Positions 37,258-45,499 of a stretch of DNA of 64,000 bases are shown piece by piece. The translations under genes and the position numbers were made by a program. Every line of letters begins with the position of its first letter. Within the stretch, counting starts at the first letter, position 1. The DNA comes from Geodermatophilus sp. DF01-2. GTDB lineage: Bacteria > Actinomycetota > Actinomycetes > Mycobacteriales > Geodermatophilaceae. The notes below the pieces were generated by a model, which was not told where the DNA came from, did no database searches, and saw nothing but the letters and a program-made list of their open reading frames with translations. The stretch lies in the NCBI RefSeq assembly GCF_004571065.1, contig NZ_SPQN01000002.1, positions 62,001-126,000 of the forward strand. The letters run 5' to 3'.

Positions 37258-38628
37258 ATGGGGTCGACGCCGGGGAGGGAGCCGCGGGTGCCGTTCCAGG
37301 ACCGCAGGGACGCGGGCCGGCAGCTGGGCCGCCGGCTCGCGCCGGTGGCCGGCCGCGACGTCGTCGTGCTCGGTCTGCCCCGCGGCGGGGTGCCCGTGGC
37401 CGCCGAGGTGGCCCGCGCGGTCGGTGCGCCGCTGGACGTGGTCCTGGTGCGCAAGCTCGGCCTGCCGCACCGCGCGGAGCTGGCGATGGGCGCGGTCGGC
37501 GAGGACGGCGTGGTCGTAGTCAACGACGACGTCGTGCGGGCCGGCCGGGTCGACGGAGGCACCTTCGCGGAGGTCGAGCAGCGCGAGCGGGCCGAGCTGG
37601 ACCGGCGGGCCCGGCAGCTGCGCGGCGATCGGTCCCGGCTCCCGCTCGAGGGCCGGACGGCGGTGGTGGTGGACGACGGGGTCGCGACCGGGGCCACCGC
37701 CCGGGCCGCCTGCGCGGTGGCACGGGCGCACGGCGCGGCGCGGGTGGTCCTGGCCGTGCCGGTCGGCTCGCCGCAGGCGCTCCGCGAGATCGCCCCGGTG
37801 GTCGACGAGGTGGTGTGCCTGGAGAGCCCGCGTCGGTTCACCGCGGTCGGGCAGGCCTACGGTGACTTCCGGCCGACCGCCGACGAGGAGGTTCTCGGGC
37901 TGCTGCGCCGTCCCGCCCCGGTCCTCCCGGCGGTGACCCCCATCCCGCGGGACGACGACGTGGTGGCCGACGCCGGCCCGGACGGCCTCCCCGGACACCT
38001 GACCGTGCCCGGCCACGCCGGCGGGCTGGTCGTCTTCGCGCACGGCAGCGGCAGCGGTCGGCGCAGCCCTCGCAACCGCCTCGTGGCCGAGGTACTGCAA
38101 CGCGCCGGGCTCGCGACGCTGCTGGTGGACCTGCTGGACCCGGCCGAGGAGACCGACCGCCGCCCGGTCTTCGACGTGACCCTGCTGGCCGGTCGCCTGG
38201 CCGCGGTCGCCCGCTGGGTGGCCGCCGAGCCCGCCTGCACGGCCCTGCCGCGGGGGTACTTCGGGGCCAGCGCCGGCGCCGCGGCGGCACTGGTGGCGGC
38301 GGCCGGGGACGGCAGCGTGCGCGCGGTGGTCTCCCGCGGGGGCCGCCCCGACCTGGCCGGACCGGCGCTGGCCGACGTCCGGGCGCCGACGCTCCTGGTC
38401 GTCGGCGGCCACGACCAGCAGGTGCTGGAGCTCAACCGGGAGGCGCAGACCCGACTGGGGTGCCGGAACCGGCTCGCCGTCGTCCCCGGCGCCTCGCACC
38501 TGTTCGAGGAGCCGGGGACCCTGCAGGTGGTCGCGGAACTGGCCCGCGACTGGTTCGCCACGTACCTGGCCGGGCCCGGGAACCCCGGGCCGCCGGCCCG
38601 GCGGCGGGCCGATCAGCCAGCGGAGTAG
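37258..38628 (+). CDS. Phosphoribosyltransferase fused to a dienelactone-hydrolase-like domain
   Basis: A 456-residue two-domain protein. Residues 12-215 form a PRTase: DVVVLGLPRGGVPVAAEVAR near 34-53, and the PRPP loop AVVVDDGVATGATARAACAV near 137-156. Residues 235-440 form an alpha/beta hydrolase: GLVVFAHGSGSGRRSPRNRL, nucleophile elbow YFGASAGAAAALV (G-A-S-A-G), Asp in VVGGHDQQVLELN, His in VPGASHLFEEPG. GGAGGA precedes GTG 37252 and ATG 37258, so either may start. Fused PRTase-DLH proteins are known in actinobacteria, but no substrate is defined. Confidence 0.87.
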   Translation: MGSTPGREPRVPFQDRRDAGRQLGRRLAPVAGRDVVVLGLPRGGVPVAAEVARAVGAPLDVVLVRKLGLPHRAELAMGAVGEDGVVVVNDDVVRAGRVDGGTFAEVEQRERAELDRRARQLRGDRSRLPLEGRTAVVVDDGVATGATARAACAVARAHGAARVVLAVPVGSPQALREIAPVVDEVVCLESPRRFTAVGQAYGDFRPTADEEVLGLLRRPAPVLPAVTPIPRDDDVVADAGPDGLPGHLTVPGHAGGLVVFAHGSGSGRRSPRNRLVAEVLQRAGLATLLVDLLDPAEETDRRPVFDVTLLAGRLAAVARWVAAEPACTALPRGYFGASAGAAAALVAAAGDGSVRAVVSRGGRPDLAGPALADVRAPTLLVVGGHDQQVLELNREAQTRLGCRNRLAVVPGASHLFEEPGTLQVVAELARDWFATYLAGPGNPGPPARRRADQPAE

Positions 38629-39038
38629 GCGTTCGCGCCCGCCCGCGTCGCGGCGACGGCGTCCTGCAGCAGCGCGGTGAGCTCGACCCGGTCGACCCGG
38701 TCCAGGGAGGTGAACCGGATGCAGCTCTTCCCGCAGGACACCCTCCCCAGCCGTCCGGCGCGGGCCTCGGGCAGGTACTCACCGTCGACGACGGCACAGA
38801 CGTACAGCGACAGGTGCCGCTTCCGGGCCGCGAGCGCGACCAGCGGCCACGTCGCCGTCTTCGTGGCCGACCTCGGCCGGTAGGGCATGAGCCCGTAGCC
38901 GAGCATCCGGCCGGACCCGGCGGGGACCAGCTGCCGGTCGATGCCCGGCGCGGCCGCCACGACCAGCGCGTCGACCCGCCGCAGCTCCGCCTCGCGCGGG
39001 CCGGCCGCGGCGAACCACTCCTCGATCCGGGCGTCCAT
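38613..39038 (-). CDS. DUF1801-family protein
   Basis: A 141-residue protein in the YdhG/DUF1801 family: IEEWFAAAGPREAELRRVDA, then GIDRQLVPAGSGRMLGYGLM, then ALAARKRHLSLYVCAVVDGE, then VSCGKSCIRFTSLDRVD. The G..C.R.. stretch near the C-terminus is characteristic. Function unknown; structure is a small alpha/beta fold. It overlaps the convergent upstream gene by 16 bp. Start ATG 39038. Confidence 0.75.
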   Translation of the reverse strand: MDARIEEWFAAAGPREAELRRVDALVVAAAPGIDRQLVPAGSGRMLGYGLMPYRPRSATKTATWPLVALAARKRHLSLYVCAVVDGEYLPEARAGRLGRVSCGKSCIRFTSLDRVDRVELTALLQDAVAATRAGANAYSAG

Positions 39039-39049
39039 GGCGTACTCCG

Positions 39050-39172
39050 TCAGCCCAAGGCGATCGAGAGCACGGTCGCCGCGGCCGTCACGAACAGTGC
39101 GACCACCACGACCGTGGCGATCAGCCGCCGGCGCCGTTCCGCGTCGGGGCCCCCGGCCCCGCCCATCCCCAT
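39050..39172 (-). CDS. Very small single-helix membrane protein
   Basis: A 40-residue peptide: a Gly/Arg N-terminus (GMGGAGGPDAERRRR) followed by one helix (LIATVVVVALFVTAAATVLS). Its ATG shares a base with the upstream methyltransferase stop (TGATG), indicating translational coupling. Below the size most annotation would keep, but the clean membrane-protein shape and the overlap support it. Function unknown. Confidence 0.5.
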   Translation of the reverse strand: MGMGGAGGPDAERRRRLIATVVVVALFVTAAATVLSIALG

Positions 39173-39786
39173 CACGGGGCGCACGCTACCGCCGTGGGCC
39201 GACGAGTCGGCCCCCGGCGGCGTCCCCACAGCAGGGTGTCCAGCGCGGTGCCGGCCGGCGCCGCGCGGCGCACCTGCTCGAGCCGGTCGACCTCGAGCAG
39301 CGCGGCCACCGGGGCCAGCCGCGCCGTGCTGTGCAGGATGGCCGGGTCCTGCGGGCCGCCGACGCCGTGCGCGACGTTGTCGACGTCGTGGCCGAGCACG
39401 AGCAGCCGGCCGCCCGGCCGCAACCAGCCGACGGCGCGGCGCAGCACCGCGGTCGTGTCCGCCTGCGGCAGGTGCAGATAGGCGACGAGCACGAGGTCGA
39501 GCGACGCCGCCGGGGCGTCCCAGGCGAGGACGTCGGCGGTCACCCACGTGACGCGGTCGGCGCCCGGCCGGCTGCGGCCGCGCGCCAGCCCGGTGGTGGA
39601 GAAGTCGACCGCGGTCACCTGCCAGCCGCGCTCGGCCAGCCACAGCCCGTGCCGCCCCTCCCCCGCCGCGAGGTCGACCGCGGCGCCCGGCGGCAGGTCG
39701 GCGAGCAGCTCGGCCACCAGCGCGTTGGGCCCGGCCGACCACTGCTGCTGCTCGGCGTAGCGCGCGTCCCAGTCCTCCGCCTGCAC
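39172..39786 (-). CDS. Class I SAM-dependent methyltransferase
   Basis: A 204-residue Rossmann methyltransferase. MQAEDWDARYAEQQQWSAGP is the common start of the TehB/thiopurine-like group; the SAM motif I is AAVDLAAGEGRHGLWLAERG (about 35-54), then VTAVDFSTTGLARGR and motif LVAYLHLP. Substrate unknown. Start GTG 39786. It forms a two-gene unit with the 40-residue peptide downstream. Confidence 0.85.
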   Translation of the reverse strand: MQAEDWDARYAEQQQWSAGPNALVAELLADLPPGAAVDLAAGEGRHGLWLAERGWQVTAVDFSTTGLARGRSRPGADRVTWVTADVLAWDAPAASLDLVLVAYLHLPQADTTAVLRRAVGWLRPGGRLLVLGHDVDNVAHGVGGPQDPAILHSTARLAPVAALLEVDRLEQVRRAAPAGTALDTLLWGRRRGPTRRPTAVACAP

Positions 39787-39842
39787 ACGGAGAGTGTGTC
39801 AGCCGGCCATCGCGTCGCACCCCGCTGGCAGGCTTCCGGGAC

Positions 39843-40901
39843 ATGACGACGGCACGCGACCTGGCGCTGCTGCGGCTGGTGGCCCAGCGGGTCGCCAGCC
39901 CGCCGCCGGCCACCGCGACCGAGGCGGTCCGCCTGCTCACCTGCGTGCAGGGGCAGGACCTGCCCGGTGCCCTGACCTCGGTGGCGCTGCGGACGGCGCA
40001 GCGCACGCGGGCCGGGGTGGCGGCGGCGCTGGACGCCGGCGAGGTGGTCCGCTCCTGGCCGATGCGCGGCACCCTGCACCTGCTGCCCGCCGAGGACCTG
40101 CCCTGGATGCTCGAGCTGCTCGGCCCGCGGGCGCTGGCCGGCGCCGCCCGGCGGCGGGCCGTGCTGGGCCTGACCGAGGCGGACACCGAGCGGGCGCGCG
40201 AGCTGGTCACCGCGGCGCTGGCCGGCGGCCGGTGCGGGCGCAAGGAGCTGCTCGCCGCCGTGGCCGAGGGCGGCGTCGCCGTCACCGGACAGCGCGGCTA
40301 CCACCTGCTCTGGTACCTGGCCCAGACCGGCACCCTCTGCCTGGGCCCGATGGCCGGCGGCGAGCAGCTGTTCGTGCTGCTCGACGAGTGGGTGACCGCA
40401 CCCCGACGGCTGGACCGGGACGCCGCGCTGGCCGAGCTGGCGCTGCGCTACTTCCGTGGCCACGGGCCCGCGACCGTCGCCGACCTCGCCCGCTGGGCCG
40501 GGCTGCCGGTGACCCAGGTCCGGGCCGGGGTGGCCGCGGTCCGGGATCGGCTGGCCGCCGTCGAGGTCGACGGCCGCGAGCACCTGCTGGCGCCCGGGAC
40601 CGCCGACCTGCTGGCCGGATGCCGCGCGGAGGCCGCCGAGCTGTTCCTGCTGCCCGGCTTCGACGAGTTCGTCCTCGGCTACGCCGACCGCAGCTGCGCC
40701 GTCCCGCCCGAGTTCGCCGACCGGATCGTCCCCGGCCGCAACGGCGTCTTCCGGCCGACCGTCGTCCACCGCGGGCGAGTGCTCGGCACGTGGGCCTGGG
40801 AGGGGCGCGGCGCGAAGCGGACGGTCGCCGCGACACCGTTCACCACGTTCCCCGACGACGTCGCCGCGGCGATCCCGGACGCCGCGGCCGCGCTCCCCTG
40901 A
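39843..40901 (+). CDS. Winged-helix DNA-binding domain protein (DUF1006/AlkX-like)
   Basis: A 352-residue protein of the tandem winged-helix family. Landmarks are VQGQDLPGALTSVALRT (39-55), SWPMRGTLHLLPAEDLPWML (68-87), then RYFRGHGPATVADLARWAGL (about 200-219) and GFDEFVLGYADRS near 276-288. The W-x-x-RGTxHLL pattern is diagnostic. Related proteins (YcaQ/AlkX) unhook DNA interstrand crosslinks as glycosylases, but this subgroup is less characterised. Monocistronic, ATG start 39843. Confidence 0.85.
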   Translation: MTTARDLALLRLVAQRVASPPPATATEAVRLLTCVQGQDLPGALTSVALRTAQRTRAGVAAALDAGEVVRSWPMRGTLHLLPAEDLPWMLELLGPRALAGAARRRAVLGLTEADTERARELVTAALAGGRCGRKELLAAVAEGGVAVTGQRGYHLLWYLAQTGTLCLGPMAGGEQLFVLLDEWVTAPRRLDRDAALAELALRYFRGHGPATVADLARWAGLPVTQVRAGVAAVRDRLAAVEVDGREHLLAPGTADLLAGCRAEAAELFLLPGFDEFVLGYADRSCAVPPEFADRIVPGRNGVFRPTVVHRGRVLGTWAWEGRGAKRTVAATPFTTFPDDVAAAIPDAAAALP

Positions 40902-40949
40902 CCCGGCCGACTCACTGCCGGCGTTGTCCGCGCACGGTCGGTGTCGGTT

Positions 40950-41192
40950 CCGGGCAGAGCGGGAACTCGGTCGGCAATGGTGGCCGAGGCCGCAGCCGAC
41001 CGCGGGATCCCTCCCGGGCACGGATGGCGCTGGCCTGGGTGCTGGCCAGACCGGTGTTGACCGTGCCGATCGTCGGCGCCGTCAGGAGGCCACCTCGACG
41101 GCGCGGCGGCCGCGGTCGGCACGTGGCTGACCGACGAGGAGGTCGCCCGGCTGGAGGAGCCCCATCAGCCCCGTCCGGTTATCGGGTTCTGA
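40950..41192 (+). pseudogene. C-terminal remnant of an aldo/keto reductase
   Basis: Three frames together spell an aldo/keto reductase tail: AMVAEAAADRGIP, then RMALAWVLARPVLTVPIVGA, then HLDGAAAAVGTWLTDEEVAR and LEEPHQPRPVIGF with a stop at 41190-41192. At least two frameshifts separate the pieces and the N-terminal barrel is absent. The 3' end overlaps the convergent ABC ATPase gene. Family assignment is from the PIVGA...LTDEEVARLEEPY pattern. Confidence 0.7.
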
Positions 41193-42040
41193 CGATCGGC
41201 GACCGGACGGCTCTCTCGGGGGCTCGGGGGGCCTGCGGCCGGAACAGGCGAGGACCCGGCCCTGGCGACCGGGACGAGCAGGGGTCCACCGGTCACCGGG
41301 TCGGTCAGGATTCGGCTGTCGATGCCGAACAGGGCCCGCACGGTCTCGGCCGTGACGACCGCGCCGGGCGGCCCCTCGGCGACGATCCGCCCGGCGCGCA
41401 TGGCGACGAGGTGGTGGCCGTACCGGGCCGCCTCGTTGAGGTCGTGCAGCACCATGACCACGGTGCGCTGCTGGGATCGGTTGAGCTCCGCCAGCAGCTC
41501 GAGCACCTCGAGCTGGTGGGCGATGTCGAGGTGGGTCGTCGGCTCGTCCAGCAGGAGTACGGGGGTGCGCTGGGCGAGGGCCATCGCGATCCAGACCCGC
41601 TGGCGCTGTCCGCCGGAGAGCTCATCGACCTGCTGGTCACGCAGCTCGGCGGTGTGCGTCACGGTGAGCGCCTGTTCCACGGCCGCCTCGTCCTCACAGG
41701 ACCACGAGTCGAAGAGGTGGCGATGAGGGAAGCGACCGCGGGCCACCAGGTCGGCCACGGTGAGGCCCTGCGGCGCGACGGGCGCCTGCGGGAGCAGGCC
41801 GACGTGGCGGGCCACCTCCTTGGTCGGCAGCCGGTGGATCGCCCGGCCGTCCAGCAGGACCGCTCCGGCGGTCGGGCGCAGCAGCCGGGCCAAGGCGCGC
41901 AGCAGGGTCGACTTCCCGCAGCCGTTCGGACCGATGATGCAGGTGATCCGCCCGTCCGGCACGCCCAGGGACAGCTCGTCCACGACCGGGCGAGCGCTGC
42001 CGTAGGCGAGGGTGACGGCATCGACGGTCAGGCGGGTCAG
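41165..42040 (-). CDS. Iron-siderophore ABC transporter, ATPase subunit (FecE-like)
   Basis: About 291 residues. Walker A GPNGCGKSTLLRAL (31-44), Q-loop LLPQAPVAPQGLTVADLVAR, signature LSGGQRQRVWIAMALAQR, Walker B VLLLDEPTTHLD and the H-loop VLHDLNEA are all present. It energises siderophore uptake through the two permeases upstream. No ATG, GTG or TTG fits the start; the best initiation is CTG 42040, which overlaps the permease stop as CTGA, mirroring the GTGA overlap one gene earlier. The C-terminal 40 residues are a Pro/Arg tail. Confidence 0.85.
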   Translation of the reverse strand: MTRLTVDAVTLAYGSARPVVDELSLGVPDGRITCIIGPNGCGKSTLLRALARLLRPTAGAVLLDGRAIHRLPTKEVARHVGLLPQAPVAPQGLTVADLVARGRFPHRHLFDSWSCEDEAAVEQALTVTHTAELRDQQVDELSGGQRQRVWIAMALAQRTPVLLLDEPTTHLDIAHQLEVLELLAELNRSQQRTVVMVLHDLNEAARYGHHLVAMRAGRIVAEGPPGAVVTAETVRALFGIDSRILTDPVTGGPLLVPVARAGSSPVPAAGPPSPRESRPVADRQNPITGRG

Positions 42041-43116
42041 GAGACACCTCGGTTGGTTCGCCAGAGCAGGAACAGGAAGTAGGGGGCGCCGACCGCGGCG
42101 GTGACGACGCCGACCGGCAGGCTCACCGGGGAGAAGGCATGCTGGGCGATCAGGTCGCTGCCCAGCACGAGCACGGCACCGAGCAGGCCGGTCACGACGA
42201 AGACCCCGCTGGTCAGCGGGCCCATCAGCATCCGGGCTGCGTGCGGCACCACGAGCGCCACGAACCCGACCGGCCCAGCGGCCGCCACCCCCACCGCGGC
42301 CAGCGAGGCGGCGACCAGGAGCAGCCCCGCGCGCGCCGTCTGGGTGCGGGTGCCGAGTGCGGCGGCGGTGTCGTTGCCCAGCTCGAGCAGCTGCAGCCGA
42401 GGTAGCAGCACGAGCGCCGCGGGCACCAGGGCCAGCAGGCCGATGGCCAGCCAGCCGACCTGTTCCCACGTGGTGGCGTACAGGGTCCCGGTCAACCACA
42501 GGACCGCCGAGCTCACCAGGTCGATGGGGAAGCGCACGAGGACCAGCGTGGTCAGCGCGGTGAGGAGGGCGTGGACGGCGATGCCCACGAGGACCAGGCG
42601 GTAGCCGGCGATCCCGCCGCGCCAGGTCAGCAGGTACAGCAGCGCGGTCGCCCCGAGCGCGCCGAGGAACGCCCCGACCGGGACGACCGCCGGTGTCCCG
42701 AACACCACGATGAGCACCACCGCCACCAGGCCGGCTCCGCTCGTCACCCCGATAATGTCCGGGGCGACCAGCGGGTTGCCAACCAGGGACTGGAAGATCG
42801 CGCCAGAGGTGGCCAGCGCCACCCCGACGCCGAAGGCCGCCAGGGTGCGCGGCAGGCGGAGGGTCCGCACGACGAAGTCGTGCTCTCCCGAACCGAAGCC
42901 GAGCGAGGTCGTCAACACGTCCGCCAGCGGGATGCGGATCTCACCGAGGGACATGGTCCAGGCCATGAGGCCGGCGGCCACCAACGTGAGGAAGGCTCCG
43001 GTGACGAGGACGCGCGGGCGGTAGCGGAAGGAGATCCGGACCGGCCCGGCCCGCCGGACGGTGCGGAGCCTGGCTGGTTCGGTCCGGCGTCGTGCGCCCG
43101 CTCTCAGCGCGGTCAC
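42037..43116 (-). CDS. Iron-siderophore ABC transporter permease (FecD-like)
   Basis: A 359-residue FecCD-family permease with about ten helices. The family patterns are LRLPRTLAAFGVGVALATSG, VGNPLVAPDIIGVTSGAGLV (the NPLA-P-.LG coupling region), LELGNDTAAALGTRTQ, and GPVGFVALVVPHAARML. GTG 43116 overlaps the previous permease stop (GTGA). The N-terminal 30 residues are Arg-rich. It heterodimerises with the permease encoded just upstream. Confidence 0.88.
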   Translation of the reverse strand: MTALRAGARRRTEPARLRTVRRAGPVRISFRYRPRVLVTGAFLTLVAAGLMAWTMSLGEIRIPLADVLTTSLGFGSGEHDFVVRTLRLPRTLAAFGVGVALATSGAIFQSLVGNPLVAPDIIGVTSGAGLVAVVLIVVFGTPAVVPVGAFLGALGATALLYLLTWRGGIAGYRLVLVGIAVHALLTALTTLVLVRFPIDLVSSAVLWLTGTLYATTWEQVGWLAIGLLALVPAALVLLPRLQLLELGNDTAAALGTRTQTARAGLLLVAASLAAVGVAAAGPVGFVALVVPHAARMLMGPLTSGVFVVTGLLGAVLVLGSDLIAQHAFSPVSLPVGVVTAAVGAPYFLFLLWRTNRGVS

Positions 43117-44177
43117 AACTGGCTCAACCTCCGGCTCCGGACCAGGTGGACGAGGAACGGCGCACCGATGATCGCGGTCATGATGCCGACTTCTATCTCG
43201 CTGGGCCGGGCGACGATGCGGCCGAGCACGTCGGCGACCAGGAGCAGCACCGCGCCGTAGATGGCGGCGTAGGGCAGCAGCCAGCCGTGGCTCGGCCCGA
43301 CGACGGCCCGGACGGCGTGCGGCACGGCCAGCCCGATGAAGGCGATCGGCCCCGCGGCCGCGACCGCGGCGCCGGCCAGCAGGACCACGGCCAGGACGGT
43401 GAGCGCACGGACGGCCCGAGTGCGCTGGCCGAGGCCCGCGGCGAGACTCTCGCCCAGGCTCATGGTGTCGAACTGCCGCACCATTGCCCCGCCGATGGCC
43501 AGTCCCACCAGCAGGAAGGGGGCGATCTCGGCGAAGGCGTCCAGGTCCCGGCCGACGAGCGATCCGGCGAGCCAGAACCGCACCTGGTCGAGCGTGCGCT
43601 CGTCGAGGACCAGGATTGCCGAGATCCACGAGGTGAGCAGCGCCGTCACCACGGCGCCCGAGAGGGCCAGCTTGATCGGGGTGGCGCCGTCCCGCCCGGC
43701 CGAGGCGATGAGGAAGACCACGACCATCGCCACGAACGCTCCGGCGAAGGCGAACCACACGTAGGCCGACGGGGAGACGATCCCCAGCAGGTGTACCGCG
43801 GCCACCACCGCGAAGGCCGCTCCGGCGTTGACGCCGAGGATCTCCGGCGACGCCAACGGGTTGCGGGTCACCGCCTGCAGGGCCACGCCGGCCACGGCGA
43901 GCGCCGCGCCCACGCCGAGGCCGATCACCGTCCGGGGCAGCCGCAGCTCGCGGACGATGAGGTGTTCGGTCGAACCGTCGAACGCCGTGAAGGCCTCGAT
44001 CGCCGTCGCGGTGGACAGCGGAAGCGAGCCGAACCGCAGGCTGGCCAGGACGGTCCCCACCAGCACGCCGAGGCTGGCCAGCAGCCCCGCCGACCGCAGG
44101 GCCGGCCGCAGTGCGCGGGCCGCGCGGCGGGCGGTGGGCGGAGTCGACCGCTGGTCAGGACGGGCGGTGTGGATCAT
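43113..44177 (-). CDS. Iron-siderophore ABC transporter permease (FecC-like)
   Basis: A 354-residue FecCD permease. LRLPRTVIGLGVGAALAVAG, VTRNPLASPEILGVNAGAAF, SLAAGLGQRTRAVR and GPIAFIGLAVPHAVRAVVGP are the family marks. ATG 44177 has no strong Shine-Dalgarno and is separated from the binding-protein gene by a large hairpin, so its expression is likely lower than that of the binding protein. Confidence 0.88.
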   Translation of the reverse strand: MIHTARPDQRSTPPTARRAARALRPALRSAGLLASLGVLVGTVLASLRFGSLPLSTATAIEAFTAFDGSTEHLIVRELRLPRTVIGLGVGAALAVAGVALQAVTRNPLASPEILGVNAGAAFAVVAAVHLLGIVSPSAYVWFAFAGAFVAMVVVFLIASAGRDGATPIKLALSGAVVTALLTSWISAILVLDERTLDQVRFWLAGSLVGRDLDAFAEIAPFLLVGLAIGGAMVRQFDTMSLGESLAAGLGQRTRAVRALTVLAVVLLAGAAVAAAGPIAFIGLAVPHAVRAVVGPSHGWLLPYAAIYGAVLLLVADVLGRIVARPSEIEVGIMTAIIGAPFLVHLVRSRRLSQL

Positions 44178-44240
44178 CCAAGGGACCCGATCAGACGAGG
44201 GCTGCGGCAGTAGTCCCGAGCACACTGCGTACATGCCGTG

Positions 44241-44278
44241 GCCGTCGGGTGCGGCTGCCACCAGCCGCGCCCGACGGC
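44241..44278 (-). terminator. Large hairpin after the siderophore-binding-protein gene (likely partial terminator)
   Basis: A 17-base stem (gccgtcgggtgcggctg / cagccgcgcccgacggc) with one G-U-type mismatch and a 4-base loop starts eight bases after the binding-protein stop and before the permease start on the same strand. Such intra-operon hairpins often keep the binding protein more abundant than the permeases. Confidence 0.65.
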
Positions 44279-44285
44279 CGACCGG

Positions 44286-45254
44286 TCACAGACAGGCGCC
44301 CTCGTCCAGGAACGACTCGACGTCGTCCAGGACGATCTCGGCGCCGATGAGCCCGATACCGAGCATCCACTCGTCGTCCTCGACCTCGAACGCACAGTCG
44401 GGCACCGCCTCCAGGTTGCCCCACAGTGCCGTGACGGCGTCCTTGGTGGTCGCGACAGGGTCGCCGTAGGTGGTGGAGAAGATGACGTCCGCGTCGGCCT
44501 GCTCGACCTGCTCCGGGCTGATGTAGGCCATCGAGTACTCGTCGTACTCCAGCTCGGGCAGGTCGAACCCGACGTCGGTCAGCACGCTGCCGGCGAAGGT
44601 CTCCGGCCCATAGATCCGGGTCTCGTCGGGCAGGAACCGCACGACAGAGGCGGTGGCGCCCTCAGCGCCGATGGCCTCACCGACCTGGTCGGCCTGCTGC
44701 TCGTACTCGGCCAGGGCCTGCTCGCCCTCCTCGGCGAGGCCCAGCGCCTCCGCGGTAGTGGTGAAGATCGACTGCCAGCCCTCCTCGTAGTCGGTGAAGA
44801 CAGTCGGGGCGATCTGGCTGAGCCGGTCGTAGATCTGCTCGTGCCGCACCTGCGACGACAGGATCAGATCGGGGTCCAGTGCCGCGATGGCCTCGAGGTC
44901 GGGTTCCTCGATCGTTCCGACGATCTCGATGCCCTCGGTGCGGTCGCCCAGGTAGCCCGGCAGGCCCTCGGCGACGCTGGACTGCACCGACCCGACCGGG
45001 GTCACCCCCAAGGACAGCGCCGTGTCCAGGTGCGGGGTGTCGAGGGTGACCACCCGCTGCGGATCGGCCGGGACCTCCGTCGTCCCCATGGCATGGGCGA
45101 CCGACGATGATTCCACGGACCCGGAGCCGCCCTGGGCGGATGCCTCCTCTCCTACGTTCTCGGTGGTCGAGCCGCAGCCGGTCAGGGCCGCGGTGGCGAT
45201 GACAGCGGTGGCGACGAAGGCGGGGCTGAGCAGTCGTGAGCGCACCTGGCGCAC
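44286..45254 (-). CDS. Iron-siderophore ABC transporter substrate-binding lipoprotein
   Basis: About 322 residues. A lipoprotein signal (LLSPAFVATAVIATAALTGC, lipobox LTGC with Cys27) anchors it outside the membrane. The binding fold shows RVVTLDTPHLDTALSLGVTP, EPDLEAIAALDPDLILSS, the family motif for FepB/FhuD-like clamps, and a C-terminal WMLGIGLIGAEIVLDDVESF. A Ser/Gly/Glu linker follows the Cys. Start GTG 45254 has GGAAGG; GTG 45245 is an alternative. A DtxR/IdeR-like box lies 96 bp upstream, so the operon should be repressed in iron-replete cells. Confidence 0.9.
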   Translation of the reverse strand: MRQVRSRLLSPAFVATAVIATAALTGCGSTTENVGEEASAQGGSGSVESSSVAHAMGTTEVPADPQRVVTLDTPHLDTALSLGVTPVGSVQSSVAEGLPGYLGDRTEGIEIVGTIEEPDLEAIAALDPDLILSSQVRHEQIYDRLSQIAPTVFTDYEEGWQSIFTTTAEALGLAEEGEQALAEYEQQADQVGEAIGAEGATASVVRFLPDETRIYGPETFAGSVLTDVGFDLPELEYDEYSMAYISPEQVEQADADVIFSTTYGDPVATTKDAVTALWGNLEAVPDCAFEVEDDEWMLGIGLIGAEIVLDDVESFLDEGACL

Positions 45255-45349
45255 GTCCTTCCGGGAGTCAGCGGCGCGGGACCGCCGGGCTCGACGCGCG
45301 TGAGGCCGGATCGAGCCCGTCGGAACGGGCCGAGCTGTCGACCCGCTGC

Positions 45350-45368
45350 TTAGGCAAGGCATACCTTA
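45350..45368. promoter_or_regulatory. DtxR/IdeR-type iron box upstream of the siderophore operon
   Basis: TTAGGCAAGGCATACCTTA has 19 bp dyad symmetry and matches about 13 of 19 positions of the DtxR/IdeR consensus TTAGGTTAGGCTAACCTAA. Location ahead of an iron-transport operon makes repression by Fe-bound DtxR/IdeR likely. The regulator gene is not in this window. Confidence 0.75.
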
Positions 45369-45499
45369 GAGCATGCGCCTTTGGCGGCGACCGCCGTCCC
45401 CCGACCACGGGAGCCGCGGGCCTCGGCACAGCCAGGGCCGGCAACGCACTCCTGGGACGGGTTCCCTCCCCCGGACGGCGCCGACGCCCGACGGGTCCC

